Program-made: the position numbers and the translations under genes
Assembly (NCBI RefSeq): GCF_002902965.1
Contig: NZ_CP026106.1
Coordinates: 2,418,001 to 2,482,000 of the forward strand
Origin: Paraburkholderia hospita
Lineage (GTDB): Bacteria > Pseudomonadota > Gammaproteobacteria > Burkholderiales > Burkholderiaceae
Direction: 5' to 3'
DNA length: 64,000 bases
Notes under the pieces: generated by a model
Database searches by the model: none
What the model saw: the letters and a program-made list of their open reading frames with translations, nothing else
Told to the model about the DNA's origin: nothing
Part shown: positions 43,246 to 51,442 of the stretch, piece by piece
How positions within the stretch are numbered: position 1 is the stretch's first letter
Layout: every line of letters starts with the position of its first letter

Positions 43246-44097
43246 TCAGTTTTCCTTGTTGGCGGCGTATTGCCGGTGCCATTCCTGCAACCGTTGCGAC
43301 GGCGGCATGTGCCACTTGTTGCCTTCGTCGATCAGAAAGCCGCTGCGATGCCAGTCCTTGACGATCTTGTCGAAGGCGGCAACGGTATCGGTCTGTCCTT
43401 TGCGCACCCAGATCACGGAAGGCGACGGAATCAGCTGCGTCGGCATCGGCGATTCATAGTCCTTCCATTCACCCGATGTGTTCGCAAGACGCGCCTCTAT
43501 GCCCGGCGTCACGTGAACCGACGCGACGCACGTTCCGCCGCGCAGCGCGAGCAGCGCTTCGGGCATGCCCTTGAATGCCTTGACCTGTGCGCCGTATTGC
43601 TCGATCAGCGGCTTCGTGTAGTTGCTGCCTTGCGAGACACAGACGGGCTTGTCGCGCAGATCCTTCCAGTCATGGATGCCCGCGTCCTTGTGCACCATCG
43701 CGCTGCCGCCGATCTCTTCGAAAGGCGTCGGCACGTAGCTGAGTATTTCGTCGCGCTCCTTCGTGTACTGCATGCTGGCGATCAGCGCATCCACCTTGCC
43801 TTGCTGCAGGAACTGCACGCGGTTCGGCGGCGTCACTTCAATCGCTTCGAACTTCACGCCGAGATGGCTCGCGAGGCTTTCGCCCAGCTCGACGTTGTAG
43901 CCGATGGGCTTGCGCGTCGCGGGATCCAGCGTGCCGTAGGTGCCGTCGAGCACGACGCCGACGACCAGCGTGCCGCGCGCCTTGATGCGCTCCAGCGTGG
44001 CGTCCGCGCGCGCGATGCCTGCCGATGCGATGCATGCGACGACGGCGGACAAGAACGTGGTTGCGCGCAGCGCGCGCTTCGAAAGACGGGCGATCAT
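43246..44097 (-). CDS. Amino acid-type ABC transporter substrate-binding protein (first of two paralogues)
   Basis: A 283-residue periplasmic binding protein of the SBP_bac_3 family. The signal peptide runs to SAGIARA and the mature chain starts DATLERIKARGTLVVGVVLDG. Two Cys, in PVCVSQGS and GGTCVAS, could form a disulfide. ATG at 44097 overlaps the rhodanese stop by ATGA. The protein at 48845-49696 is a clear paralogue of equal length. It probably delivers a sulfur amino acid to the permeases encoded divergently at 49.7-51.3 kb. Confidence 0.93.
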   Translation of the reverse strand: MIARLSKRALRATTFLSAVVACIASAGIARADATLERIKARGTLVVGVVLDGTYGTLDPATRKPIGYNVELGESLASHLGVKFEAIEVTPPNRVQFLQQGKVDALIASMQYTKERDEILSYVPTPFEEIGGSAMVHKDAGIHDWKDLRDKPVCVSQGSNYTKPLIEQYGAQVKAFKGMPEALLALRGGTCVASVHVTPGIEARLANTSGEWKDYESPMPTQLIPSPSVIWVRKGQTDTVAAFDKIVKDWHRSGFLIDEGNKWHMPPSQRLQEWHRQYAANKEN

Positions 44098-45728
44098 GAA
44101 CGAGTCAGTTCGGGAAGAACATCCGCACCAGACGATTGCGCATCGATGCGGAAGTGTTGGAGTTCGTCCGGCGCGCACTGCGCGATGAGGCCCGTTTCCC
44201 ATGCCAGATAGGCGCGCGCGGCATCGAGGTTGCCTTCGTGCCGGTCGTGGACGAAGAACAGATAATCGATGCGTTCGCTGTCCGGCGGCGACGCCTGCGA
44301 GGCTTCGAGTGGATAGCCTGCCTGTTTGAACGTGTCGAGGCCTGCCTCCGAGATCGATACGCTTGTGAAACCGGCTTCGCGAAGATCGAGCGCCGCGAGC
44401 GCGGCCAGTTCAGTCGAATCCGCGAATAGCACGATGCGATCGGATCGCGCCGCGCTCTCCAGCGTGTCGGGCAACTTCGGACGAATCGACCAGCGCGCAC
44501 CTTCTGGATGGCCGCCGCGATGCGCCGCGCTGGAACGCAGATCGATCAGATGCAAACCGTTGGTGCCTCGCAGCGTGCGCAGTTCGTTCGCATCGATCTG
44601 ACTTTCTGCTATGGCTTGTGTTTCAACAACGGCGCGATGCAATGCCTTTGCCTCTTGCGCTGGAACGAGCGCCGTTTCGATGCCGAGTTGCACGAGCCAT
44701 GTGGCGATGACAGGCGCGCGCACGCCGTCGTGATCGACCAGCAGCACACGCGCATTGCGTACGCCGATCGTCTGATCCGTCGCCTGAAGGAGCTGGCCGC
44801 CCGGCGCGTGCACGGCAGCTCGCACGCCGTCACGCGCGAACTCATCGGCGCTGCGTACATCGAGGAGATAGGTGGTGCGATCCGTCGCATCGAGCCATGT
44901 CTGCGAGCGCTTTGCGTCAAGCGTTTTCAGCGAGAAGCGCTCCGCCAGTCTGGAAGCACGCTCATGCGCGGCGGCCAATGCGCGTTCATCGACCGTATCG
45001 GGATAACGTCTCCCGCTGCCATGCTCGAGTGTGAGGCCCGCAAGCGCCCAGCCTTGCGTGCCGTTTTCCAGCGCGACAACGCGATTCGGCAAACCGAAGC
45101 TACGCAGCAATTGCGCACCGATAATGCTGCGCGTCCGACCCGCGCAATGAATGACGACGGTGGTATCGGGATCGCCTGCAAGTGCGCCGATACGGTAGGC
45201 CAGTTCGCCGTTTGGGCAGCTCACCGCGCCGGGTATCGTCATCTTCCTGTGTTCTTCGACCGTGCGGCCGTCGAGCAGCACGAGCGGCTTGCCATCGGCC
45301 TGCAAACGTGCGAGTTCCGCCGCCGAAACACGCGGCGTCTCGCACGCATGCTCAACCAGTTCGCCAAAGGTTTTCGACGGCAGATTCACGCCTTTGAAAA
45401 GCGTGTAACCCGCAGCGGACCATCCACGGGCGCCACCTTGCAACACAAAAACCCGCGTATAGCCCAACTCATGCAGCCGCCGCGCTGCGCGCCGCGCAAT
45501 CGCTTCGTCGTTCGCGCCATCGTCGAGCAAAACGACGCGCACATCGCGGCGCGGCGCGAGCCGGCTGACGTCGAGTTCCAGCCTGCTATACGGCAGCGGA
45601 ATCGCAAAGAACGGATGACCTTCCCCGAACTCGCCGGCTTCGCGCACATCGAAAAGCGCGAGCTCGTCGCCGTCGTTCAGCCATTCGCGCACGGTGGTCG
45701 CAGGTATCAGCGAAAAACTGTCTGTCAT
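44094..45728 (-). CDS. Four-domain rhodanese-like sulfurtransferase
   Basis: A 544-residue protein of four successive rhodanese modules (about 8-110, 130-235, 270-370 and 385-480). Only the second retains the active-site Cys (IHCAGRTRS, Cys195). In the others the equivalent loop reads LLDDGAND, LVDHDGVRA and LFADSTELA, with no Cys. It should transfer sulfane sulfur as a persulfide, with the inactive modules as scaffold or binding units. It sits between cystathionine lyase and binding-protein genes in the sulfur operon. ATG at 45728 was chosen over one five codons earlier. Confidence 0.93.
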   Translation of the reverse strand: MTDSFSLIPATTVREWLNDGDELALFDVREAGEFGEGHPFFAIPLPYSRLELDVSRLAPRRDVRVVLLDDGANDEAIARRAARRLHELGYTRVFVLQGGARGWSAAGYTLFKGVNLPSKTFGELVEHACETPRVSAAELARLQADGKPLVLLDGRTVEEHRKMTIPGAVSCPNGELAYRIGALAGDPDTTVVIHCAGRTRSIIGAQLLRSFGLPNRVVALENGTQGWALAGLTLEHGSGRRYPDTVDERALAAAHERASRLAERFSLKTLDAKRSQTWLDATDRTTYLLDVRSADEFARDGVRAAVHAPGGQLLQATDQTIGVRNARVLLVDHDGVRAPVIATWLVQLGIETALVPAQEAKALHRAVVETQAIAESQIDANELRTLRGTNGLHLIDLRSSAAHRGGHPEGARWSIRPKLPDTLESAARSDRIVLFADSTELAALAALDLREAGFTSVSISEAGLDTFKQAGYPLEASQASPPDSERIDYLFFVHDRHEGNLDAARAYLAWETGLIAQCAPDELQHFRIDAQSSGADVLPELTRS

Positions 45729-45763
45729 TCGGAATAGAGGCAATGAAGTGAGAGTGACCGCGT

Positions 45764-46954
45764 CTATTGCACGACGCGGCGAAACGCCTGCTTCAGATCA
45801 TCAATCAGATCCGCAGGATCTTCGAGGCCGACATGCAGGCGCACGACCGGCTCGCTGCCGCGCCAGTAGCTGTGTTCGCGCACACGCGACGGTGGGGCGA
45901 TCAATGCAAGGCTTTCGTAGCCGCCCCAAGATGCGCCAATGCCGAACAAACGCAGCGCATCGATGAACGCACGCGCCTTGTCGTGGTCCGCATGTCGCAA
46001 CGCGAACGAAACCAGCCCATTGGCACCCGCAAAATCGCGACGCCAGAGTGCGTGGCCGGGATCGTCAGGCAACGCGGGGTGAAACACGCGCGCAACCGCA
46101 TGGCGCTCCGCCTGCAAATACTGCGCGACTTCAAGCGCATTGCGGCCATGTTGCGCGAGACGCACCGCGAGCGTGCGGATGCCGCGCAGCGCGAGATAGG
46201 CATCGTCCGCGCCCACGCTCAGGCCGAGTGCATCGTGCGTATCGCGCAGCTTCCGGGCAAGCGTCGCATTGGCCGTCGATACCGCGCCCTGCATCAGATC
46301 CGAATGCCCGCCGAGATATTTCGTGGTGGCCTGCAGCGAGATATCCGCACCGAGCGCAAGCGGCCGATACAGCAGCCCCGCGCCCCACGTGTTGTCGGCC
46401 GCGAGCAGGATGCCGTGCTCGCGCGCAAACGTGGCAAGCGCGGGCAGATCGACCACTTCATAAAAGAACGACGATGGAGACTCCGCGTATATCAGCCGCG
46501 TGTTCGGCCTCACGTGCGCTGCGGGCACGCCTTCGCTCGCGCTGAAATAGCTGAACGACACACCGAGCCGAGTAAGCAGCGGCTCGGCGCGCTCGCGCAC
46601 CGGTCCATAGACACTGTCCTGCACGAGTACGTGATCGCTCGGCGACAACAGCGCGATAAATACCAGCGTGATCGCCGACAGACCAGAAGGCGCGAGCAGC
46701 ACTTCACTTGCGCCTTCGAGTTCACCAATCGCGGCTTCGAGCGCGCGATGCGTCGCCATGCCGTGCCGTCCATACGTGCCGACAGGTTCGCCCGCTTCGC
46801 GCCGATGATGCAGCTCGACGCGATCCGCGTCGCTCTCGAAACGCACCGTACTCGTGCGTACGACGGGCACATTGACGGGCGCCGCGCCGTCTTCGAACGG
46901 TGGCGCGCCGGCGCGCAGAACGCGTGTCAGCAGATGGTCGTCCGATGCCGCCAT
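45764..46954 (-). CDS. PLP-dependent cystathionine beta-lyase-like enzyme
   Basis: A 396-residue enzyme of the Cys/Met metabolism PLP family (MetC branch). The PLP Lys is Lys212 in TTKYLGGHSD; phosphate-binding residues are in YGRHGMATHRALE (about 61-73) and the pyridine-N Asp is in AADNTWGAG. MetC-type enzymes split C-S bonds of cystathionine, cystine or S-alkyl cysteines. The first base of its ATG overlaps the last base of the upstream stop (TGATG). In this operon it probably releases a thiol from the imported amino acid. Confidence 0.93.
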   Translation of the reverse strand: MAASDDHLLTRVLRAGAPPFEDGAAPVNVPVVRTSTVRFESDADRVELHHRREAGEPVGTYGRHGMATHRALEAAIGELEGASEVLLAPSGLSAITLVFIALLSPSDHVLVQDSVYGPVRERAEPLLTRLGVSFSYFSASEGVPAAHVRPNTRLIYAESPSSFFYEVVDLPALATFAREHGILLAADNTWGAGLLYRPLALGADISLQATTKYLGGHSDLMQGAVSTANATLARKLRDTHDALGLSVGADDAYLALRGIRTLAVRLAQHGRNALEVAQYLQAERHAVARVFHPALPDDPGHALWRRDFAGANGLVSFALRHADHDKARAFIDALRLFGIGASWGGYESLALIAPPSRVREHSYWRGSEPVVRLHVGLEDPADLIDDLKQAFRRVVQ

Positions 46955-47586
46955 CAGCCGACCGCCTGCGTCGCGCGTTGCATGTGCGTCGCGTTGTAAC
47001 GCACGACGGCGCCCGTGCCGGGCTCGAAACCGAGGCGGCCCGTCAGCGTTTCGAGCGGACGGCCATACAGATGGAAATGCAGCGTCGGCTCCGCGCCGCC
47101 GACGTGAATGCTGTGGATATCGTCCGGCAGAAACGCGATCGGCACGCCGGGCCGCACGACCACTTCATGCGACAGCTCGAGTTGCGCGCGCTCCGGGTCG
47201 CGGCCGTCGTCCGTGCGCCGGTAGATACGGTTCAGCTCCGCACCATCGATGGCGGCGATCACGGCCCATGTGTCGTGGTTGTGCGGAATCGTCGTCTTGC
47301 CCGGCAGCAGTGAATTCAGATACAGCGCAAAGCCGTCTTCGCCGGGATTGAGCCGGTAGCGCGTCGACGTGTCGCCGCTGTCGCGCTGCGGCGGCGGGAA
47401 ATCCGCGGCATCGAACAGTGTGCGCTGCGTCGCGAGTTCCAGCAGCCGCGCGCTGATCGCGGCGAGCGCATCACGCGTGACGCCTTTCTCTTCAATGATC
47501 TTGCGCGCATCGGCAAGCAGCGTCTGCACCGCTTCGCGGCGTTGCGCAGCGACGGCGCCGATGGTTTCGTTCGTGATTGTGCTCAT
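46954..47586 (-). CDS. Cysteine dioxygenase family protein
   Basis: A 210-residue cupin protein of the cysteine dioxygenase type, which oxidises cysteine (or a related thiol) to a sulfinate. The iron-binding His set is HNHDTW (about 110) and HFHLYG (about 180), plus DDIHSIH. No Cys-Tyr crosslink can be judged from sequence. The start is uncertain: ATG at 47586 gives MSTITNETIGAVAAQ, as in related proteins, whereas a GTG at 47619 overlaps the ATPase stop by GTGA. Together with the MetC-like lyase it suggests oxidation of the released thiol. Confidence 0.9.
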   Translation of the reverse strand: MSTITNETIGAVAAQRREAVQTLLADARKIIEEKGVTRDALAAISARLLELATQRTLFDAADFPPPQRDSGDTSTRYRLNPGEDGFALYLNSLLPGKTTIPHNHDTWAVIAAIDGAELNRIYRRTDDGRDPERAQLELSHEVVVRPGVPIAFLPDDIHSIHVGGAEPTLHFHLYGRPLETLTGRLGFEPGTGAVVRYNATHMQRATQAVG

Positions 47587-47615
47587 GGTCGTGAGGATGA
47601 TTGATCGTTGAAAAT

Positions 47616-48533
47616 TCACGCGTCGTCTTGCACGCGCCGCCGCGCGCGGCCTGTGCGGTCCTCGCCGCGGGCGCGCTGCAGAAAGAGTCTGGTTCGTTCG
47701 TGGATGGGATCGTGAAAGAGCTGCCGTGCGCTGCCGTGCTCGACGATCACGCCACCTTCCGTGAAAAACACTTCGTCGCTGATATCTTCGGCAAAGCGCA
47801 TTTCGTGCGTGACGAGCACGCAGGTCTGCCCTTCGTCGGCCAGTTCACCGATCACGTTCAGCACTTCGCCGACCGTTTCGGGATCGAGCGCCGACGTCAC
47901 TTCGTCGAACAGGATCAGGTCGGGCCGCATCGCGAGCGTGCGCGCAATCGCGACGCGCTGCTGCTGTCCGCCCGACAGCGCGCCCGGATAGGCCTTCGCC
48001 TTATCGGCGAGACGGACCTTCGCGAGCAGCGCATGCGCGTCGCTCTCGGCTTCCGCGCGGCTGCGCCCGAGCACGCGCATCGGCGCGATGATCAGGTTGT
48101 CCACCACGTTCAGATGCGGAAACAGGTTGTATTGCTGGAACACAAAACCGATCCGCTTGCGCAGCGCGATGCGTTGCGCGTCTGTTCTCTGCGCGCGCAC
48201 GTCGATGCCATCGACGTGAATCTCGCCACTCTGAGGCGCAACCAGTCCGTTGACACAGCGCAAGATCGTCGACTTGCCCGAACCCGAAGGGCCGATGATC
48301 GACACGGCCTGCCCGCGCCGGACGGACAGATTGATGCCATTGAGCACAGGCGTGTTGCCGTAGGCGAGGCGTACGTCGCGCAGCGCCAGCAGCGCGTCTT
48401 TCGCGCCGCGCACCTTCGCGAGTGTGCGCGATGCGTCCTTGCCGACGCTGTCATGCGTGGGCTCCGCGACAGCCGCCGCGTTGGGCGCGAGGCCGATACG
48501 CGCTGCACGCTCCGAAAGAATGAGTTGTGTCAT
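47616..48533 (-). CDS. Amino acid ABC transporter ATP-binding protein
   Basis: A 305-residue ATPase of the polar amino acid import group (GlnQ/HisP-like). Walker A GPSGSGKST (about 81-89), signature LSGGQQQRVAI, Walker B LILFDEVTSAL and the H-loop VTHEM are complete. The N-terminus carries some 50 extra residues before the ATPase core. ATG at 48533 has AGGA 6 nt upstream. It is the first gene of the sulfur operon, divergent from the binding-protein and permease genes, and is the only ATPase in the vicinity to serve them. Confidence 0.94.
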   Translation of the reverse strand: MTQLILSERAARIGLAPNAAAVAEPTHDSVGKDASRTLAKVRGAKDALLALRDVRLAYGNTPVLNGINLSVRRGQAVSIIGPSGSGKSTILRCVNGLVAPQSGEIHVDGIDVRAQRTDAQRIALRKRIGFVFQQYNLFPHLNVVDNLIIAPMRVLGRSRAEAESDAHALLAKVRLADKAKAYPGALSGGQQQRVAIARTLAMRPDLILFDEVTSALDPETVGEVLNVIGELADEGQTCVLVTHEMRFAEDISDEVFFTEGGVIVEHGSARQLFHDPIHERTRLFLQRARGEDRTGRARRRVQDDA

Positions 48534-48844
48534 CCGCTGTCCTGTCGTCAGTGCTGACCGGCCGAACCAACGCATCGACGTCGAACGCCCACTCAGCAGC
48601 CGATCATTCTAGAAACGAGAACGTCATTCGCTAACCAACGAATAGACGAAACCATATTCGGCGATCTGCTATGTGCACGAAAACCACGCCTCGGCATTCG
48701 GCGCCGCGTTTTAGCGTCTGTGTGCTTTGCTTAGCAGATTCATTTCGTTTGCTGCGCATCGGGATTGGCATAGCGTATGCCGTCGCAGTGGCGCATTCAC
48801 TGCCACGACGCATGCGCCCATTCCTTTCATTTATCCGATCGCTC
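48534..48844. promoter_or_regulatory. Divergent promoter region of the sulfur/ABC genes
   Basis: No gene is seen. ATTCG-n8-CGAAT (48626-48643) is a dyad containing CCAACGAAT (48635-48643), a 9-mer that recurs at 57827-57835 upstream of the peptide-type binding protein. A shared sulfur regulator such as a CysB/SsuR-type LysR could bind both (inference). Confidence 0.4.
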
Positions 48845-49696
48845 ATGACATCCAGCAAAGCGGCATATAACAAACGATTCGCGGCTCTCTCCCTGGTTGC
48901 GGCCCTTTCCGCTACGGCAATCAGCGCACCCGCTCACGCGGACCAGACGCTCGACAAGATCAATTCGCGCCATGAAATCGCGGTCGGCGTGCTGATTGCG
49001 GGCAGCCCATTCGGCTCGCTCGATCCGCAAACCCAGCAGCCGCGCGGCATGAATGTCGATCTCGCGAACGATATCGGCAAGCGCCTCGACGTGAAGGTAC
49101 AACTGGTGTCCGTGCAACCATCGACACGCGTGCAGTTCCTGCAGCAGGGCAAGGTCGATATCCTGATCGCGAACATGGAATTCAACGCGCAGCGCGGTGA
49201 GATTCTCGATCACGTACCGACGCCGTACTACCGCGTCGGCGGCACGGCCATTACGCCGAAATCGAGTGGTATTACGAAGTGGGAAGACCTGCGCGGCAAG
49301 CCCGTGTGCATTTCGCAGGGCAGTAGTTATATCCGGCCTGTGGTCGAGAAGTACGGTGCCGTGCCGCACGCGTTCCCCGGCGCGTCCCAATCGCTGCTCG
49401 CGCTGCGCGGCGGCAGCTGCGTCGCGGCAGTGCATGACGCAGCACCGCTACTTTATCCGCTACAGCAGCGTGATCCCGAATGGCATGACTACCGCACGCT
49501 GCAACCGGAACTCGATCCTGCGCCGTCGGTGATCTGGGTGCGGCAAGGCGAAAAGGACACGGCAGCGAAGCTCGACGCGATCGTGCGTGACTGGCATCGC
49601 ACGGGCTGGCTGATCGACGATGAAGCGAGAAACGGTCTGACGCCGCCTTCGCCGGCGCTGGCCGAGTGGCATCACCAATTGCCTGCCGAGCAGTGA
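48845..49696 (+). CDS. Amino acid-type ABC transporter substrate-binding protein (second paralogue)
   Basis: A 283-residue periplasmic binding protein, paralogous to the one at 43246-44097 (shared VQFLQQGKVD, PVC(V/I)SQGS and LALRGG(T/S)CVA). The signal peptide runs about residues 1-33 (LSLVAALSATAISAPAHA-DQTL). ATG at 48845 begins a normal signal peptide; an ATG at 48812 is also in frame. It stands 2 nt before the first permease gene. It and its paralogue probably deliver different or related sulfur amino acids to one membrane complex. Confidence 0.92.
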   Translation: MTSSKAAYNKRFAALSLVAALSATAISAPAHADQTLDKINSRHEIAVGVLIAGSPFGSLDPQTQQPRGMNVDLANDIGKRLDVKVQLVSVQPSTRVQFLQQGKVDILIANMEFNAQRGEILDHVPTPYYRVGGTAITPKSSGITKWEDLRGKPVCISQGSSYIRPVVEKYGAVPHAFPGASQSLLALRGGSCVAAVHDAAPLLYPLQQRDPEWHDYRTLQPELDPAPSVIWVRQGEKDTAAKLDAIVRDWHRTGWLIDDEARNGLTPPSPALAEWHHQLPAEQ

Positions 49697-49698
49697 GC

Positions 49699-50442
49699 AT
49701 GGCTGTCTCGCTTCATGCGTTCATCGACGCAGCCGCGCGCGCCGGCCTCGACTATCGCTTTCTGTTAGACGCCTATGAGCGCGTGCCGTTTCTGCACGGG
49801 ATCGTGGTGAGCATCGAGCTGGTCATCGCAACGATAGCAGGCAGCGCGCTTGCGGGCTTGATGCTGCTCATCGCGCTGCGTCATCGCAATGCATGGATCG
49901 CGGCGCCGGCGCGCGCCTTCGTCGAGCTCACGCGCAATACGCCAACGCTCGTTCAGCTGTACTGCGCGTTTCTCGTGCTGAACATGCTGATCACGCAGTG
50001 GCTGCGCGAGAGCCACATCGACAACCCGTTCAAGCCGTTCTTCTGGGTCGTGCTGGTGTTGTCGCTGCACAAGGGCGCGTTTCATGCGGAAGCATTGCGT
50101 GCGGGCTTCGATGCGCTGCCCGTGCAAACGCTCGAAGGTGCGGCCTCGCTCGGCTTCGATCGCAGGACGCGCTTCTGGCGCATCGAATTGCCGCTGGCGC
50201 TTCGCACGGCATTGCCGGCGCTCGTGAACAACTTCGTGGAGCTGGTCAAGGCGACGGCGCTTGCATCGGCGATTGCCGTAGGCGACGTCACTTATCAATC
50301 GATCATGATCTGGACGCAGCGCGACAACGTGCTCGCGTTGATGATCGTCATTCTGTTGTTCTTTGGTTTGCTCACATGGCTCGTCAGCCTTGCGGGGCGC
50401 TGGCTCGAACGACGTTTATGGATTCCCGGTTATGGCGCCTAG
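49699..50442 (+). CDS. Amino acid ABC transporter permease (HisM/GlnP-like), first
   Basis: A 247-residue permease with about five transmembrane helices. The EAA loop EGAASLGFDRRTRFWRIELPLALR (about 145-168) that contacts the ATPase is present, as is FVELTRNTPTLVQLY, the common mark of the polar amino acid permease group. It starts 2 nt after the binding-protein stop and overlaps the second permease by 11 nt. The two permeases form a heterodimer in the inner membrane, driven by the ATPase at 47616-48533. Confidence 0.93.
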   Translation: MAVSLHAFIDAAARAGLDYRFLLDAYERVPFLHGIVVSIELVIATIAGSALAGLMLLIALRHRNAWIAAPARAFVELTRNTPTLVQLYCAFLVLNMLITQWLRESHIDNPFKPFFWVVLVLSLHKGAFHAEALRAGFDALPVQTLEGAASLGFDRRTRFWRIELPLALRTALPALVNNFVELVKATALASAIAVGDVTYQSIMIWTQRDNVLALMIVILLFFGLLTWLVSLAGRWLERRLWIPGYGA

Positions 50443-51277
50443 ATCGGCTGCACCGCCCTTTTCCGATATCGAATCGCGCCGCGATGGGCGTGCTCGCCGC
50501 ATCACGCGAGCACGGGGACCTGCCCCCGGCGTCGCCGCCGCGCTCGGCGTGCTGATCGTCGGCGCGCTGCTCTGGACGTTCGCGCCTGACTCGGGCTCAC
50601 GAGGCGAAACGCTCGCGCGCTTCGTCGAGTGGGCACCCGCGCTCGCGCATGGCTTCGCGTTGAACGTACTGATCAGCGTCGGCGCGGTGGCGATCGGCTC
50701 GATCCTCGGTCTTGCGATTGGCGCGCTCGGACTCGCGCCCTCGCTGCCGGGACGCATCGCACGATTCTGGGTTCAGGCCTTCCGCAATGCGCCGTGGCTG
50801 GTGCTCGTGTACTTCACGACTTATGTCTTTCCGTTCGAGTTCACCCTGTTCGGCAAGACGCTGCCGTTTCCGGACTGGCTCAAGGTGACGCTCGCACTTG
50901 CGCTGCCCGCAAGCGCCAACATCGCCGAGGTATTTCGCGGCGCGGTTGCATCGATAGCGACCACGCAATGGGAAGCCGCCGGTTCACTGGCATTCTCTCG
51001 CGCGCAGATTCTGCGGCATATCGTGCTACCACAATGCGTGCGCCGCATGTTGCCGCCGTGGATGAACGTGTATGCCATCATCACGATGGGCACCGCCTTG
51101 TCATCGCTGGTCGGAATCCACGATCTGATCGACACCGCGCAAGTAGCAAGCAGCACGGTCGCGAGGTCCAGCTTCACCGTCCTCACTTATCTGGCGACGC
51201 TGGTTATCTTCTTCACTTATTGCTATCCAATCTCGCTCTTCACCCGGTGGCTCGAGAAGCGAATTGCCAATCCTTAG
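50432..51277 (+). CDS. Amino acid ABC transporter permease (HisQ/GlnP-like), second
   Basis: A 281-residue permease with an extra N-terminal hydrophilic region of about 45 residues. The EAA loop EAAGSLAFSRAQILRHIVLPQCVR and the QAFRNAPWLVLVYF segment mark the family. The ATG at 50432 lies within the end of the first permease (11-nt overlap, ATGGCGCCTAG). It completes the importer with its partner and the divergent ATPase. Confidence 0.93.
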   Translation: MAPRSAAPPFSDIESRRDGRARRITRARGPAPGVAAALGVLIVGALLWTFAPDSGSRGETLARFVEWAPALAHGFALNVLISVGAVAIGSILGLAIGALGLAPSLPGRIARFWVQAFRNAPWLVLVYFTTYVFPFEFTLFGKTLPFPDWLKVTLALALPASANIAEVFRGAVASIATTQWEAAGSLAFSRAQILRHIVLPQCVRRMLPPWMNVYAIITMGTALSSLVGIHDLIDTAQVASSTVARSSFTVLTYLATLVIFFTYCYPISLFTRWLEKRIANP

Positions 51278-51377
51278 GGATTATTGCTCGCAGGGTGGAC
51301 GCAATGCGATGCCAGGCCACCTCTAACAAATTCCACGAAATTTCGACACGACGACAGGACCGCACGGCACAATCCTG

Positions 51378-51408
51378 TTGACCCTGCCCTTGGGGTCACC
51401 CTCATGCT
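51378..51408 (+). promoter_or_regulatory. MerR-type promoter with dyad operator
   Basis: A -35 TTGACC (51378-51383) is followed by a 19-bp spacer and CATGCT (51403-51408). The spacer holds the perfect dyad TGACCC-n8-GGGTCA (51379-51398). An overlong 19-bp spacer with a dyad is the signature of MerR-regulated promoters. The MerR-like gene starts 35 nt downstream, so autoregulation is likely. Confidence 0.75.
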
Positions 51409-51442
51409 AACTGACACTCGTCAACTAACAGAGAGGTGACTG

